Origin: JBOGFI01 sp050743365
Lineage (GTDB): Bacteria; Actinomycetota; Acidimicrobiia; IMCC26256; JACDBD01
NCBI GenBank assembly: GCA_050743365.1
Contig: JBOGFI010000072.1
Coordinates: 32,303 to 96,302 of the forward strand
Direction of reading: 5' to 3'
DNA length: 64,000 nucleotides
Shown here in pieces: positions 24,660 to 34,317 of this stretch (positions within the stretch are counted from its first letter, which is position 1; each line of letters begins with the position of its first letter). A program made the translations under genes and the position numbers. The notes under the pieces were generated by a model that had not been told where the DNA came from, made no database searches, and saw only the letters and a program-made list of their open reading frames with translations.

Positions 24660-26312
24660 GTGATCCGCGACGAGATCCTTCACTCCGTGCGCGCCGCGCT
24701 CGCGGCAGCCGGTTTCCCCGAGCCGGCCGGCGGCATCGCGCTCGAAGCACCCAATGAGCGCGAGCACGGCGATTGGTCCACAAACGTCGCCCTGCAACTC
24801 GCGAAGTCCGTTCGGCAGCCACCGCGCGCGGTCGCGGACACGCTTTCCGCGGTGATCGAGGCCGACCCTCCTGCCCATCTGGCGCGCCTCGAGATCGCGG
24901 GCCCGGGGTTCCTCAACTTCCATCTCGCCCCGACCTGGTTGCACGGCGTGCTGCGCGACGTCGCCGCCGCCGGCGAGGGCTACGGGCGGGCCAAGCCGCT
25001 CGACGGAGCCCGCATCAACCTCGAGTTCGTGTCGGCGAATCCCACCGGGCCGCTCCACGCGGGAGGCGGGCGGTGGGTCGCGGTGGGCGACGCCATCGCC
25101 AACCTGCTCGCGGCCCAGGGCGCCACCGTGCACCGCGAGTACTACCTCAACGACGCCGGCAACCAGCTCGAGAGCTTCGGCCGCTCGCTGTACGCGCGGT
25201 ACCTCGGCAAGGAGCCGCCCGACGACGGGTACCGGGGGGAGTACCTGGTCGAGATGGCGGGCCGGCTGCGTGCCGAGCGCGGCGATGGCGCGACCGAGGA
25301 CGAGGCGCGCGAATGGGGGTACCGGGACGCGGTCCGCCAGCTCGAGGAGGACCTGGGCCGCATCGGGGTGCGCTTCGACACCTGGTTCTCGGAGCGGGCC
25401 CTCCACGAGCGCGGCGAGGTCGCCGACGTCCTGAGGCTCCTCGGCGAGCGGGGGCACACGTACGAGCGCGACGGCGCCACCTGGCTCCGTAGCACGGAGT
25501 TCGGCGACCAGCGCGACCGGGTGCTCGTCAAGGGTGACGGCGCCACGACGTACCTGGCCAACGATCTCGCCTACCACCGCGACAAGTTCGTGCGGGGGTG
25601 GGACCACCTCATCGACATCTGGGGCGCCGATCACCACGGGCAGGTCAAGTCGCTCCAAGCGGGCATGGAGGCGCTCGGCTTCCCGCCGGGCGAGCCCGAG
25701 ATCGTCCTCGGCCAGCTGGTCAAGCTCGAGCGGGGTGGCGTACCGGTGCGGCTGTCCAAGCGCGCCGGCGACGTCGTCACCCTCGCCGACATCCTCGACG
25801 AGGTCGACCCCGATGCGTGCCGGCTCACCTTCCTGCTCCAGAGCATCGATACTGCCCAGACCTTCGATCTCGACGTCGTGACCGCGCAGTCGATGGAGAA
25901 TCCCGTCTACTACGTGCAGTACGCCCACGCCCGCATCGCGTCGATCGGGCGCAAGGCGTACGAGCGGGGCGTCGAGCGCCGCCCGCTCGACGAGGTGGAC
26001 CTGGCGCCGCTGGCCGGTGAACGCGAGCTCGACCTGCTGCGGGCGTTGGCCGTGTACCCCGACGAAGTGGCGGAGGCGGCCCGGCGCCGCGCCCCGCACC
26101 GTGTCACCACCTGGGTACGCGACTTCGCCGGCCGCTTCCACGGCTTCTACCGCGACTGCCGGGTGCTCACCGACGACATCGCGCTGACCCAGGCCCGCCT
26201 GTGGCTGATCGAGGCGTGCCGCATCGGCCTGGCCGACGCCCTCGGGCTGCTGGGCGTGCGCGCCCCCGACGAGATGGCCCGCCTGGACGACGAGGAGCCG
26301 GGACAGCCGTGA
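24660..26312 (+). CDS. argS: arginyl-tRNA synthetase
   Basis: 550 aa class Ia synthetase charging tRNA-Arg. It starts with the ArgS-specific additive domain, then N-P-T-G-P-L-H133-A-G-G, the actinobacterial form of the HIGH signature in which the last H is replaced by G, and V-R-L-S-K-R near residue 365 in place of KMSKS. The C-terminal anticodon-binding domain ends L-L-G-V-R-A-P-D-E-M with a short acidic extension. The start is GTG 24660. It is followed by lysA in a GTGA overlap, the order known from mycobacteria and other actinobacteria. All expected parts are present. Confidence 0.96.
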   Translation: MIRDEILHSVRAALAAAGFPEPAGGIALEAPNEREHGDWSTNVALQLAKSVRQPPRAVADTLSAVIEADPPAHLARLEIAGPGFLNFHLAPTWLHGVLRDVAAAGEGYGRAKPLDGARINLEFVSANPTGPLHAGGGRWVAVGDAIANLLAAQGATVHREYYLNDAGNQLESFGRSLYARYLGKEPPDDGYRGEYLVEMAGRLRAERGDGATEDEAREWGYRDAVRQLEEDLGRIGVRFDTWFSERALHERGEVADVLRLLGERGHTYERDGATWLRSTEFGDQRDRVLVKGDGATTYLANDLAYHRDKFVRGWDHLIDIWGADHHGQVKSLQAGMEALGFPPGEPEIVLGQLVKLERGGVPVRLSKRAGDVVTLADILDEVDPDACRLTFLLQSIDTAQTFDLDVVTAQSMENPVYYVQYAHARIASIGRKAYERGVERRPLDEVDLAPLAGERELDLLRALAVYPDEVAEAARRRAPHRVTTWVRDFAGRFHGFYRDCRVLTDDIALTQARLWLIEACRIGLADALGLLGVRAPDEMARLDDEEPGQP

Positions 26313-27589
26313 GCGAGCCGTTCGACCGCGCGCTCGTGCCGCCCGGCGTGCTCGAGCTCGACCTCGAGGCGTTGACGCGGGAGTTCGGCACGCCGCTGTT
26401 CGTCTACGACGAGGACGACCTACGCCGGCGGTGCCGGGAGTACCTGGAGCACTTCGGCGACGACAACGTCGCGTATGCCGGCAAGGCGTTCCTCTGCACG
26501 GCCATGGCGCGCCTCGTCGGCGAAGAGGGTCTGCACCTCGACGTGGCGACCGGTGGTGAGCTGCACGTCGCCCTGGGCGCCGGCTTCCCTGCCGAGCGGG
26601 TGGTGTTCCACGGCAACAATAAGTCGGTCGGGGAGCTCGAGTCGGCCCTCGCCGGCGGGGTGGGCCGTATCGTCGTCGACTCCTTCGACGAGCTCGACCG
26701 GCTCGAGCGGATCGTCACCGCCCGGGACGTGTCGCCGCGGGTGCTGGTGCGGGTGACGCCGGGCGTCGAGGCGCACACGCATGTCTTCATCGAGACGGGC
26801 ACGGAGGAGTCGAAGTTCGGGTTCACCGTCACCGACGGTGTCGCCCGCGTCGCGGCGACCCGGGTGGCCGAGAGCCCGAGGCTGCGGTTCGCGGGCCTGC
26901 ATTGCCACATCGGCTCGCAGATCTTCGTCCTCGAGTCGTACCGCCGCGCCACCGAGATCCTGGCCGGCCTCGCCCGGGAGCTGGAGGCCGGCGGGCATCT
27001 CGTCGAGGAGCTCAATCTCGGTGGCGGCCTCGGGGTGCGCTACCTGCTCGACGACCCCGTCCGCGAGGTCGCCGACTACGCCAAGACGCTGCGGACCGCC
27101 TTCGACGAGGCGTGCTCGGGCGCGCGGCTGACGGCGGCGCCCCGCCTGATGGTCGAGCCCGGCCGCTCGATCGCGGCGCCCGCCGCGATCACGCTGTACC
27201 GGGTCGGGACCGTGAAGGAGATCCCCGGCGGGCGGACCTACGTCGCGGTCGACGGCGGCATGAGCGACAACCCGCGCCCGGTGCTGTACGGCGCCGGCTA
27301 TGAGGCGTACCTGCCCGCCCGCATCGACGAGCCCCGCCCGGTGGTGGCGTCGATCGCAGGGAAGCACTGCGAGCAGGGCGATCTGCTCGTGACGGATGCC
27401 CACCTCCCGGCCGGCGTCGAGGTGGGGGACCTCCTCGCCGTGCCCGTGACCGGCGCGTACGGCTACTCGATGGCGTCCAACTACAACAAGGTGCCTCGCC
27501 CGGCGGTGGTGTTCGTACGGGGTGGCGAGGCTCGCCTGGTGATCCGGCGCGAGACGCCCGACGATCTCGTCCGCCTGGATGAGCCCTAG
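26309..27589 (+). CDS. lysA: diaminopimelate decarboxylase
   Basis: 426 aa fold-type III PLP enzyme converting meso-diaminopimelate to lysine in the cytoplasm. The cofactor lysine is K59 in Y-A-G-K-A-F; H-C-H-I-G-S-Q, the glycine-rich phosphate loop L-N-L-G-G-G-L-G and E-P-G-R-S complete the barrel site. The C-terminal domain contains the catalytic K-H-C-E-Q-G-D cysteine contributed across the dimer and A-Y-G-Y-S-M. It overlaps argS by 4 nt and is followed by hom 17 nt later. Confidence 0.96.
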   Translation: MSEPFDRALVPPGVLELDLEALTREFGTPLFVYDEDDLRRRCREYLEHFGDDNVAYAGKAFLCTAMARLVGEEGLHLDVATGGELHVALGAGFPAERVVFHGNNKSVGELESALAGGVGRIVVDSFDELDRLERIVTARDVSPRVLVRVTPGVEAHTHVFIETGTEESKFGFTVTDGVARVAATRVAESPRLRFAGLHCHIGSQIFVLESYRRATEILAGLARELEAGGHLVEELNLGGGLGVRYLLDDPVREVADYAKTLRTAFDEACSGARLTAAPRLMVEPGRSIAAPAAITLYRVGTVKEIPGGRTYVAVDGGMSDNPRPVLYGAGYEAYLPARIDEPRPVVASIAGKHCEQGDLLVTDAHLPAGVEVGDLLAVPVTGAYGYSMASNYNKVPRPAVVFVRGGEARLVIRRETPDDLVRLDEP

Positions 27590-27606
27590 TTCGCGAGACT
27601 GACCCT

Positions 27607-28911
27607 GTGACCGACCGCCTGCGCGATGAAGCCGTGAAGGTGGGACTGCTCGGGTGCGGGCACGTGGGCTCGGCGCTGGTGCGCCTGATCGACGAGCATG
27701 CCGACGTCATCGAGAGCCGCGCCGGCGTGCGGGTCGAGGTCACGCGGGTGGCGGTGCGCAACCTCGCGCTCGAGCGCGATGTCCCGCTGCCGGCGAGCAT
27801 CTTCACCCACTCCGCCTCCGACGTCGTCGGCGACCCCGAGATCGACGTCGTGGTGGAGGTGATCGGCGGGATCGAGCCCGCCCGCTCGCTGGTCACGGAG
27901 GCGTTGAAGTCGGGCAAGCCGGTGGTGACCGCCAACAAGGAGCTCCTCGCCAACGTGGCCAAGGAGCTGTTCGAGACGGCCGAGACCGCGGGCGTCGACC
28001 TCCTGTTCGAGGCGTCGGTAGGCGGCGGGATCCCCCTCATCCGGCCGTTGCGCGAGTCGCTCGCCGGGGATCGGATCCGGCGGGTGATGGGCATCGTGAA
28101 CGGGACGACCAACTACATCCTCACCCGCATGACCGAGGAGGGCTCGTCGTTCCAGGAAGCGCTGGCCGAGGCGCAGACGCTGGGCTACGCCGAGCGTGAC
28201 CCGACGGCCGACGTCGAGGGGTTCGACGCTGCCGCGAAGGCCGCGATCATGGCGTCGATCGCCTTCGGCGCCCGGGTCGTGGCCGGCGACGTGTACCGCG
28301 AAGGCATCACCGCGGTCACCGACGACGACATCGCGTCCGCGCACGAGCTCGGGTACGTCGTGAAGCTGCTGGCGGTCGTCGAGGAAGCCGACGGCGAGAT
28401 CGCGGCGCGGGTGCACCCGGCCATGGTGCCGGTGCACCACCCGCTGGCCTCCGTGCGCGAGTCGTTCAACGCCCTGTTCATCGAGGGCGACGCCGTCGGC
28501 GAGCTGATGCTCTACGGCCGTGGCGCCGGCGGCAGCCCGACGGCGTCGGCGGTGCTCGGCGACCTGATCGACGCGTCCAAGAACCTGGTCTCGGCCGGCC
28601 GGGGCGCCACGATCGGCCCGCTCGCCCGCCGCCCGATCCGGCCCATCGACGCGGTCGAGTCGCAGTTCTACCTGCTCATGGAGGTGGCGGACCGTCCCGG
28701 GGTGCTCGCCGCCATCGCGTCCGAGTTCGGGCGCCACGGCGTCTCGATCAAGTCGATGCAGCAGAAGGGCATCGGCGATGACGCCCGCCTCATCTTCGTT
28801 ACGCACAAAGCGCGCGAAGCGGCGCTGCGCGCCACGGTGCACGCCCTGCGCGACGTCGAGCCGGTGCACCGGGTGGGGTCGGTCGTGAGGGTCATAGGCG
28901 ACGAGCCGTGA
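27607..28911 (+). CDS. hom: homoserine dehydrogenase with C-terminal ACT domain
   Basis: 434 aa. The NAD(P)-binding loop L-G-C-G-H-V-G-S lies near residues 16-23, the A-N-K-E-L-L segment and [11 protein letters not shown] motif form the substrate site, and residues about 355-434 are an ACT regulatory domain that binds threonine for feedback control in this family. It reduces aspartate semialdehyde to homoserine. The GTG start is at 27607; the stop overlaps thrC (GTGA). Confidence 0.96.
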   Translation: MTDRLRDEAVKVGLLGCGHVGSALVRLIDEHADVIESRAGVRVEVTRVAVRNLALERDVPLPASIFTHSASDVVGDPEIDVVVEVIGGIEPARSLVTEALKSGKPVVTANKELLANVAKELFETAETAGVDLLFEASVGGGIPLIRPLRESLAGDRIRRVMGIVNGTTNYILTRMTEEGSSFQEALAEAQTLGYAERDPTADVEGFDAAAKAAIMASIAFGARVVAGDVYREGITAVTDDDIASAHELGYVVKLLAVVEEADGEIAARVHPAMVPVHHPLASVRESFNALFIEGDAVGELMLYGRGAGGSPTASAVLGDLIDASKNLVSAGRGATIGPLARRPIRPIDAVESQFYLLMEVADRPGVLAAIASEFGRHGVSIKSMQQKGIGDDARLIFVTHKAREAALRATVHALRDVEPVHRVGSVVRVIGDEP

Positions 28912-29957
28912 CCTGGGCGGGAGTGATCGAGGAGTACCGCGAGCTGCTGCCGGTCACCGACGCCACCCCGATCGTGACGCTGCTCGAGGGCGGGACCCCG
29001 CTGGTCGAGGCGCCGCGCTTGTCGGAGCGCACCGGTGTTCGGGTGCTGTTGAAGGTCGAGGGCGCCAACCCGACGGGCTCGTTCAAGGACCGGGGCATGA
29101 CGGTGGCGATCTCGAAGGCGCTCGAGGAACGGTTCAAGGCCGTGATCTGCGCGTCCACGGGCAACACCTCGGCGTCGGCGGCCGCGTACGCGGCCCGGGC
29201 CGGGCTCTCCTGCGGGGTGGTCATCCCCGAGGGACAGATCGCGCTGGGCAAGCTCGCCCAGGCGCTGATCCACGGCGCGCGCGTCGTACCCGTGCGAGGC
29301 AACTTCGACGCCGCCCTGGGTGTGGTCCGAGCGCTGGGCGCCACGGGCGAGGTCTCGGTCGTCAACTCGATCAACCCGCACCGCATCGAGGGGCAGAAGA
29401 CGGCCGCCTTCGAGATCGTCGACGTGCTCGGCGATTCGCCCGACGCGCACTGCGTCCCGGTCGGCAACGCCGGCAACATCACCGCCTACTGGAGTGGGTA
29501 CCGCGAATACGCCGCGCTCGGACGAGCCCGCTCGACGCCACGCATGCTCGGGTGGCAGGCGGCCGGGGCTGCCCCGCTGGTGTTGGGCGAGCCAGTGCCG
29601 TATCCCGAGACGGTCGCGACCGCGATCCAGATCGGGAACCCGGCGTCGTGGGAGGGGGCGGTCGCGGCCCGCGACGAGTCCGGCGGCCACATCGGGGCGG
29701 TGACCGACACCGAGATCCTCGACGCCTACCGCCTCCTGGCCACCCTCGAGGGCTACTTCGTCGAGCCGGCCTCGGCCGCCTCGGTTGCGGGTCTCCTGCG
29801 GGCGGTCGAACGCGGGCTGATCGAGCCGCTCGAGACAGTGGTGTGCCTGCTGACCGGCCACGGGCTCAAGGATCCCGAGCGCGCGATCGCCGAGGTCGAA
29901 TTGGGGGCGACGGTCGAGCCGACCGCCGAGGCGGTGGCTGCGGAGCTGGGGCTGTAA
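28908..29957 (+). CDS. thrC: threonine synthase
   Basis: 349 aa fold-type II PLP enzyme, the short actinobacterial form. K60 in G-S-F-K-D-R-G-M binds PLP, with [10 protein letters not shown] as the phosphate-contact loop and P-V-G-N-A-G-N further on. It converts phosphohomoserine to threonine. In many actinobacteria thrB and rho follow; here the next gene is a convergent sulfotransferase, so homoserine kinase must be encoded elsewhere. Confidence 0.95.
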   Translation: MTWAGVIEEYRELLPVTDATPIVTLLEGGTPLVEAPRLSERTGVRVLLKVEGANPTGSFKDRGMTVAISKALEERFKAVICASTGNTSASAAAYAARAGLSCGVVIPEGQIALGKLAQALIHGARVVPVRGNFDAALGVVRALGATGEVSVVNSINPHRIEGQKTAAFEIVDVLGDSPDAHCVPVGNAGNITAYWSGYREYAALGRARSTPRMLGWQAAGAAPLVLGEPVPYPETVATAIQIGNPASWEGAVAARDESGGHIGAVTDTEILDAYRLLATLEGYFVEPASAASVAGLLRAVERGLIEPLETVVCLLTGHGLKDPERAIAEVELGATVEPTAEAVAAELGL

Positions 29958-29988
29958 AGCCTCTCTCAGACGCGGTCCGCGGCCTAGT

Positions 29989-30915
29989 TCACCACTCGAC
30001 GTCGGGGTAGAAGTGGCGGGCGAGTTCCGTCGTGCCTTCCTGCACTCGGCCGACCTCGTCGTCGGTGAGGCGTGACCGCCAGGCCTCGATGTTCCCCGCC
30101 GAGTCACGCTGAATTTGGTAGGGGTCGCCTTCGGGAGCCTCCGTGGGGTTGTCGGCGCTGCTGTGCTTCCGGATGACTGCTTCGGCCGCCGGCGTCATCT
30201 CCACATCAAGTGCCCGATACATGGCGCGAAAGCCCTCGATGGGGGCGGCGGACAGGTCTTCGTGCCGGATGAACTGCCAGTCGGGCCGACGTTGCTGGGT
30301 GACTCGGATCACCTCGTGGGTGACGACCCACGCCAGGACAGCGCCGTCGAAGGGGTCGTGCGGGCCGCGTAGCGCCTCGAGTCGCTCGCGATGCTGCTGC
30401 AGGTACACCTTCACGAGCTCCGGCTGGTCGAGGAACTTACCGAAGTCGTGAGTCCAGCCCACTCGCATGATGCTGGAGACGAAGGCCGCAGGGTGGCGAA
30501 TCATGATCACGACCTGCATTCCGAACGTGTCAGCAAGCCATTCCGCCGAGAACAGCGCGATGGGATCCTTCATCAGCGGGCGCAGGCCCGCGCGCCGTGC
30601 CTGCGACGCGCGACGGCCGGCAGCGACCACTTGCCGGACCTGTTTTCGGGTCCGGCAGGTCCGCAACTCCTTGTCGATCCGGTAGCGCAACTGGAGGGTG
30701 CGCTCAATCGGTGTCTTGAAGCTCGCCTCATTCGCCGGGTGGACGAACGTGAACCCACGGAAGGGAGCATCACAGAATCCCGGCCGGGGGATCTCTGGGT
30801 TGAAGGGCTCGTGGAGATAGGCGAACGATCCCGAAGCCTCGAGCATCCGACCCACCCAGGTCGTACCGGACCGGTGCGACCCGGACACGAGCACAGGACT
30901 CGCCACCGTAGCCAT
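29989..30915 (-). CDS. PAPS-dependent sulfotransferase
   Basis: 308 aa. The 5'-phosphosulfate loop is S-G-S-H-R-S-G-T-T-W at residues 11-20 and the 3'-phosphate site R-H-P-A-A-F-V-S-S lies near residue 140, both diagnostic of the sulfotransferase family. It would transfer sulfate from PAPS to a hydroxyl, probably on a glycan or lipid given the neighbours. No signal peptide or membrane anchor is present. The ATG at 30915 has a GGGGGGAGC ribosome site. It stands alone on the minus strand between thrC and the CDP-sugar cluster. The acceptor is unknown. Confidence 0.87.
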   Translation of the reverse strand: MATVASPVLVSGSHRSGTTWVGRMLEASGSFAYLHEPFNPEIPRPGFCDAPFRGFTFVHPANEASFKTPIERTLQLRYRIDKELRTCRTRKQVRQVVAAGRRASQARRAGLRPLMKDPIALFSAEWLADTFGMQVVIMIRHPAAFVSSIMRVGWTHDFGKFLDQPELVKVYLQQHRERLEALRGPHDPFDGAVLAWVVTHEVIRVTQQRRPDWQFIRHEDLSAAPIEGFRAMYRALDVEMTPAAEAVIRKHSSADNPTEAPEGDPYQIQRDSAGNIEAWRSRLTDDEVGRVQEGTTELARHFYPDVEW

Positions 30916-31105
30916 CGTGCTCCCCCCGACTCACCGTTACCCTAGTGACAAGGCCGCGGCCCGCCGGAGCGCCATCGACGACGTCATCGAGAGCGGTTCG
31001 CGGTAGCGATGCCACGCAGCGCGCGCGCGCCCGCTTTGTGGATTACGGCGGCGAGTGTTAGTTTGCCTGGCCTTCGCGGGTAAGGGACGACGCCGGGGAG
31101 ACGTG
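30916..31105. other. intergenic region, divergent promoters expected
   Basis: The stretch separates the sulfotransferase (leftward) from the cytidylyltransferase cluster (rightward). It is locally richer in A/T near 30935-30955 and 31058-31085, where promoters would be expected, but I cannot assign convincing -35/-10 pairs. No RNA fold or repeat is evident. Confidence 0.4.
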
Positions 31106-31234
31106 ATGGCCCAACGACTAGCCTTCGCGCGCAGCGTGGTCGTGGAAGGCGTCGCCGCCCACGACGATCCCCGTCGGCGCGCGTGTCGCGAGGAGTTCAT
31201 CGCATCGACAGCTGACGTCCGTGGAGGCGCGTGA
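31106..31234 (+). CDS. possible 42-aa leader ORF before the cytidylyltransferase
   Basis: A frame from ATG 31106 with GGGGAG five bases upstream encodes a basic peptide starting M-A-Q-R-L-A-F-A-R-S and ending in TGA at 31232-31234, whose last base is the A of the next gene's ATG (TGATG). Good third-position bias, a ribosome site and perfect start/stop coupling support translation. The GGAGG used by the next gene lies inside it. I know no homologue. It could be a coupling leader or a small protein, or chance. Confidence 0.4.
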   Translation: MAQRLAFARSVVVEGVAAHDDPRRRACREEFIASTADVRGGA

Positions 31235-32004
31235 TGAAGGTCGGCATCCTGGCGGGCGGGCTGGGCACGCGCCTGGCCGAAGAGACCGAAGCCCTTCCCA
31301 AGCCGATGATCGAGATCGGCGGGAAGCCGATGCTGTGGCACATCATGAAGCACTACGCACACCACGGCTTCTCCGACTTCGTCATCGCGCTCGGCTACAA
31401 GGGCGAGGTCATCAAGCGCTACATGGTCGAGTACTGCTCGCTGACGAGCAACCTCACCGTCCACCTCGGCGAGGGGAGGGTCGAGCTGCACGAGGGGGAG
31501 CGCGAGAACTGGACCGCCGAGCTGATCGAGACCGGCTTCTACACCGCCACCGCAGGCCGCATCAAGCGACTCGCTCCTTACCTCGACGACGGCACGTTCC
31601 TGCTCACGTGGGGTGACGGCGTCTCCGACCTCGACCTCGAGGACCTCCTCGCCTTCCACCGCTCGCACGGCCGGCTGGCGACGCTGACCGCCGTCCGGCC
31701 CCCGGCTCGGTTCGGGCACATGGAGCTCGACGACGACGTCGTCACCGAGTTCTCGGAGAAGCCGCAGACCGGTGAGGGCTGGATCAACGGCGCGTTCTTC
31801 GTGCTCGAGCCGGGGGTGTTCGACTACGTCGAAGGCGACGACACGCAGTGGGAGCGCGAGCCGCTCGAGAACCTGGCCAAGGACGGCCAGCTCATGGCCT
31901 ATCGCTACTCGGGCTTCTGGCAGTGCATGGACACCGTGCGCGACAAGAAGACCCTCGAGCGGCTCTGGGCGACGGGCGAGGCGCCCTGGAAGGTCTGGGA
32001 CTGA
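31234..32004 (+). CDS. rfbF: glucose-1-phosphate cytidylyltransferase
   Basis: 256 aa, the usual RfbF/DdhA length. The nucleotide-binding start is [14 protein letters not shown], followed by [12 protein letters not shown] and the family-specific W-H-I-M-K-H-Y; later come W-G-D-G-V-S-D and [11 protein letters not shown]. It makes CDP-glucose from CTP and glucose-1-phosphate, the first step to CDP-deoxy and branched sugars. ATG 31234 with GGAGG six bases upstream is preferred to GTG 31231. It opens the cluster that continues to the G8 lipoprotein. No CDP-glucose 4,6-dehydratase of classical type is nearby. Confidence 0.93.
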   Translation: MKVGILAGGLGTRLAEETEALPKPMIEIGGKPMLWHIMKHYAHHGFSDFVIALGYKGEVIKRYMVEYCSLTSNLTVHLGEGRVELHEGERENWTAELIETGFYTATAGRIKRLAPYLDDGTFLLTWGDGVSDLDLEDLLAFHRSHGRLATLTAVRPPARFGHMELDDDVVTEFSEKPQTGEGWINGAFFVLEPGVFDYVEGDDTQWEREPLENLAKDGQLMAYRYSGFWQCMDTVRDKKTLERLWATGEAPWKVWD

Positions 32005-32009
32005 TCGGC

Positions 32010-33071
32010 ATGCGAGTCCTGGTCACCGGCCATCAGGGGTACATCGGCGTCCGGCTCGCCCCGCTGTTCCGGTCGGCCGGCCACGACGTCGTGGGCCTCG
32101 ACAGCGGGCTGTTCGACGACTGCACCCTCGGCCCGGCCGGCCCCGGCATCGACACGCTGGAGCGCGACGTCCGTGACGTGACCGCCCGCGACCTGCGCGG
32201 CTTCGACGCCGTGGTGCACCTCGCCGGGATCTCGAACGACCCGCTGGGCGACCTCGACCCCGACTGCACGTACGACATCAACCATCGGGGGACCGTCCAC
32301 CTCGCCGAGCAGGCGAAGGCGGCGGGGGTCGCGCGCTTCCTCTTCTCGTCGTCGTGCAGTCTCTACGGCGCGGCCGGCGACGCGATGCTCGACGAGCAGG
32401 CGGAGTTCAACCCCGTGACGCCGTACGGGTGGTCGAAGGTGCTGGCCGAACGGGATCTCGGTGTCCTGGCCGACGACGGGTTCTGTCCCGTCTTCCTCAG
32501 GAACGCGACCGCCTACGGGGTGTCGGCCCGGCTGCGCGGCGACCTGGTCGTCAACAACCTGGTGGGCTACGCGGTGACAACGGGAGAGGTGTTCCTCAAG
32601 AGCGACGGGTCGCCGCTGCGGCCGCTGGTCCACATCGAGGACATCGCCCGCGCCTTCCTCGCCCTCCTCGAGGCGCCGCGCGAGCTCGTCCACGGCGAGG
32701 CGTTCAACGTGGGCGTCAGCAGCGAGAACTACCGAATCAGGGAGGTCGCCGCGCTCGTGGAGGAGCTGGTGCCGGGAAGCCGGGTCGTGTTCGCGCAGGA
32801 CGCCGGCCCCGACCGGCGGAACTACCGGGTGAGCTGCGACAAGCTCGCGGCCACCATGCCGGCGTTTCGGCCGCAGTGGACCGTCCGGGCCGGCATCGAG
32901 GAGCTGGTCGCCGCCTTCGGCGCCGCCCGGCTCACGCTCGACGACCTCACCGGCTCCCGGCTCCAGCGGATCCAGCACGTCAAGCGGCTGCTGGACGAGC
33001 ACAGGCTCGGTCCCGACCTGAGATGGCGCGAGGCCCGGGCAGGTGCCAGGGCGACGGCGGCGCATGGCTGA
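32010..33071 (+). CDS. SDR-family NAD-dependent epimerase/dehydratase
   Basis: 353 aa extended SDR starting at ATG 32010. It has T-G-H-Q-G-Y-I-G at the cofactor site, S-S-S-C-S-L-Y-G and the catalytic Y-G-W-S-K. A C-terminal extension of about 45 residues ([10 protein letters not shown]) is typical of SDRs that accompany cytidylyltransferases and C-methyltransferases. It may act as epimerase, reductase or the missing dehydratase on the CDP-sugar; sequence alone does not decide. Its stop overlaps the first methyltransferase by 8 nt. Confidence 0.85.
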   Translation: MRVLVTGHQGYIGVRLAPLFRSAGHDVVGLDSGLFDDCTLGPAGPGIDTLERDVRDVTARDLRGFDAVVHLAGISNDPLGDLDPDCTYDINHRGTVHLAEQAKAAGVARFLFSSSCSLYGAAGDAMLDEQAEFNPVTPYGWSKVLAERDLGVLADDGFCPVFLRNATAYGVSARLRGDLVVNNLVGYAVTTGEVFLKSDGSPLRPLVHIEDIARAFLALLEAPRELVHGEAFNVGVSSENYRIREVAALVEELVPGSRVVFAQDAGPDRRNYRVSCDKLAATMPAFRPQWTVRAGIEELVAAFGAARLTLDDLTGSRLQRIQHVKRLLDEHRLGPDLRWREARAGARATAAHG

Positions 33072-34317
33072 GGGACCGCTGCCGCGCGCAGCGGCCTCGT
33101 GCCGGTCGTGTGGCGCGGACCGGCTCCGGCCGTTCCTCGATCTCGGCGAGACGCCGCTCGCCGACGCCCTGGTGCGGCCGGGGGACCTCGCCAAGCCCGA
33201 ACCGAGGTTCCCGCTGGTGGTGGCGTTCTGCCCCGAGTGCACGCTCGTGCAGATCCTCGAGGAGGTGCCGCCCGAGAAGCTCTTTGTCGAGAACTACCTC
33301 TACTTCTCGTCGTTCTCCGACGATCTGCTCGACCACGCCCGGCGCCATGCGCTCGACCTCGTCGATCGCCAGGGGCTCGGTGCGAGCAGCCTCGCGGTCG
33401 AGCTCGCGAGCAACGACGGCTACCTCCTGCGCAACTTCGTCGACCGGGGCGTGCCGGTGCTCGGGATCGACCCCGCGCCCGACCAGGCCGAGGCGGCGGA
33501 GGCCGCCGGGGTGCCGACGATCCGCGAGTTCTTCGGCGTCGAGCTGGCGAAGCGGCTCGTCTCCGAGGGGCGGCGCGCCGACGTGATCGTGGCGAACAAC
33601 GTGATGGCACACGTGCCCGATCTCAACGGGTTCGTCGAGGGAATGGAGATCCTGCTCGCCGACGACGGGGTCGCCACGATCGAGAACCCGTACGTCCGGG
33701 ACCTCGTCGAGCACGTCGAGTTCGACACCATCTACCACGAGCACTTCTGCTACTTCTCCTGCACCGCCGTCGACGCCCTGATGCGGCGTCATGGCATGTT
33801 CCTCAACGACGTCGAGTACTTCCCGGGTCTCCACGGGGGGACCTTGCGGTGGTGGGTCGGGAAGCGGGAGCAGCCGTCCGAGACCGTCCGGCGCTACCTC
33901 GACGAGGAGCGCGCCACCGGCGTGACCGACTTCTCCTATTACCGCGATTTCGCCGAGCGCGTGGTTGCGATCAAGCGCGATCTGCTCGAGTTGCTCCGCG
34001 AGCTGAAGAGCGACGGCGCCCGGATCGCCGCTTACGGCGCCGCCGCCAAGGGCAGCACCCTCGTCAACTACGTCGGCATCGGCCCCGAGGTCGTCGACTT
34101 CGTCGTCGACCGCAACCTCCACAAGCAGGGCCTGTGCATGCCGGGAGTGCATCTCCCCATCCGCGACCCGGCTGCACTGCTCGATGAGCGACCCGAGTAT
34201 GTGTTGCTCCTCGCCTGGAACTTCAAGGACGAGATCATGCGCCAGCAGGCCGAGTACCGGGAGCGGGGCGGTCGGTTCGTGGTGCCCGTGCCCGCCCCCA
34301 CGGTGGTCTCGGCGTGA
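33064..34317 (+). CDS. NDP-sugar C-methyltransferase, TylCIII/TcaB9-like (module A)
   Basis: 417 aa with the three-part layout of sugar C-methyltransferases: an N-terminal zinc domain (C-R-S-C-G and C-P-E-C), a SAM-binding Rossmann domain ([11 protein letters not shown]) and a C-terminal domain ([10 protein letters not shown], then V-D-R-N-L-H-K-Q-G). Catalytic positions known from TcaB9 are present: H183 in N-V-M-A-H and Y224-H-E226-H227. It should add a methyl to C3 of a 4-keto sugar nucleotide. ATG 33064 overlaps the SDR stop. Of the five modules it is closest to the classical type and the most likely to be a standard enzyme. Confidence 0.88.
   Translation: MAEGPLPRAAASCRSCGADRLRPFLDLGETPLADALVRPGDLAKPEPRFPLVVAFCPECTLVQILEEVPPEKLFVENYLYFSSFSDDLLDHARRHALDLVDRQGLGASSLAVELASNDGYLLRNFVDRGVPVLGIDPAPDQAEAAEAAGVPTIREFFGVELAKRLVSEGRRADVIVANNVMAHVPDLNGFVEGMEILLADDGVATIENPYVRDLVEHVEFDTIYHEHFCYFSCTAVDALMRRHGMFLNDVEYFPGLHGGTLRWWVGKREQPSETVRRYLDEERATGVTDFSYYRDFAERVVAIKRDLLELLRELKSDGARIAAYGAAAKGSTLVNYVGIGPEVVDFVVDRNLHKQGLCMPGVHLPIRDPAALLDERPEYVLLLAWNFKDEIMRQQAEYRERGGRFVVPVPAPTVVSA

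Noticed and set aside
25054..25071. ArgS HIGH motif appears damaged (H-A-G-G)
   Set aside because: Actinobacterial ArgS normally has H-x-G-G at this place, so it is not a defect.
24531..26141. A 797-aa minus-strand frame ending in the GGDEF domain
   Set aside because: The first 530 residues are antisense to argS; the cyclase starts at ATG 24530 with a normal domain.
29958..29988. Intrinsic terminator between thrC and the sulfotransferase
   Set aside because: No stable hairpin followed by a T-run is visible; convergent gene ends here and at 23030-23056 lack clear terminators.
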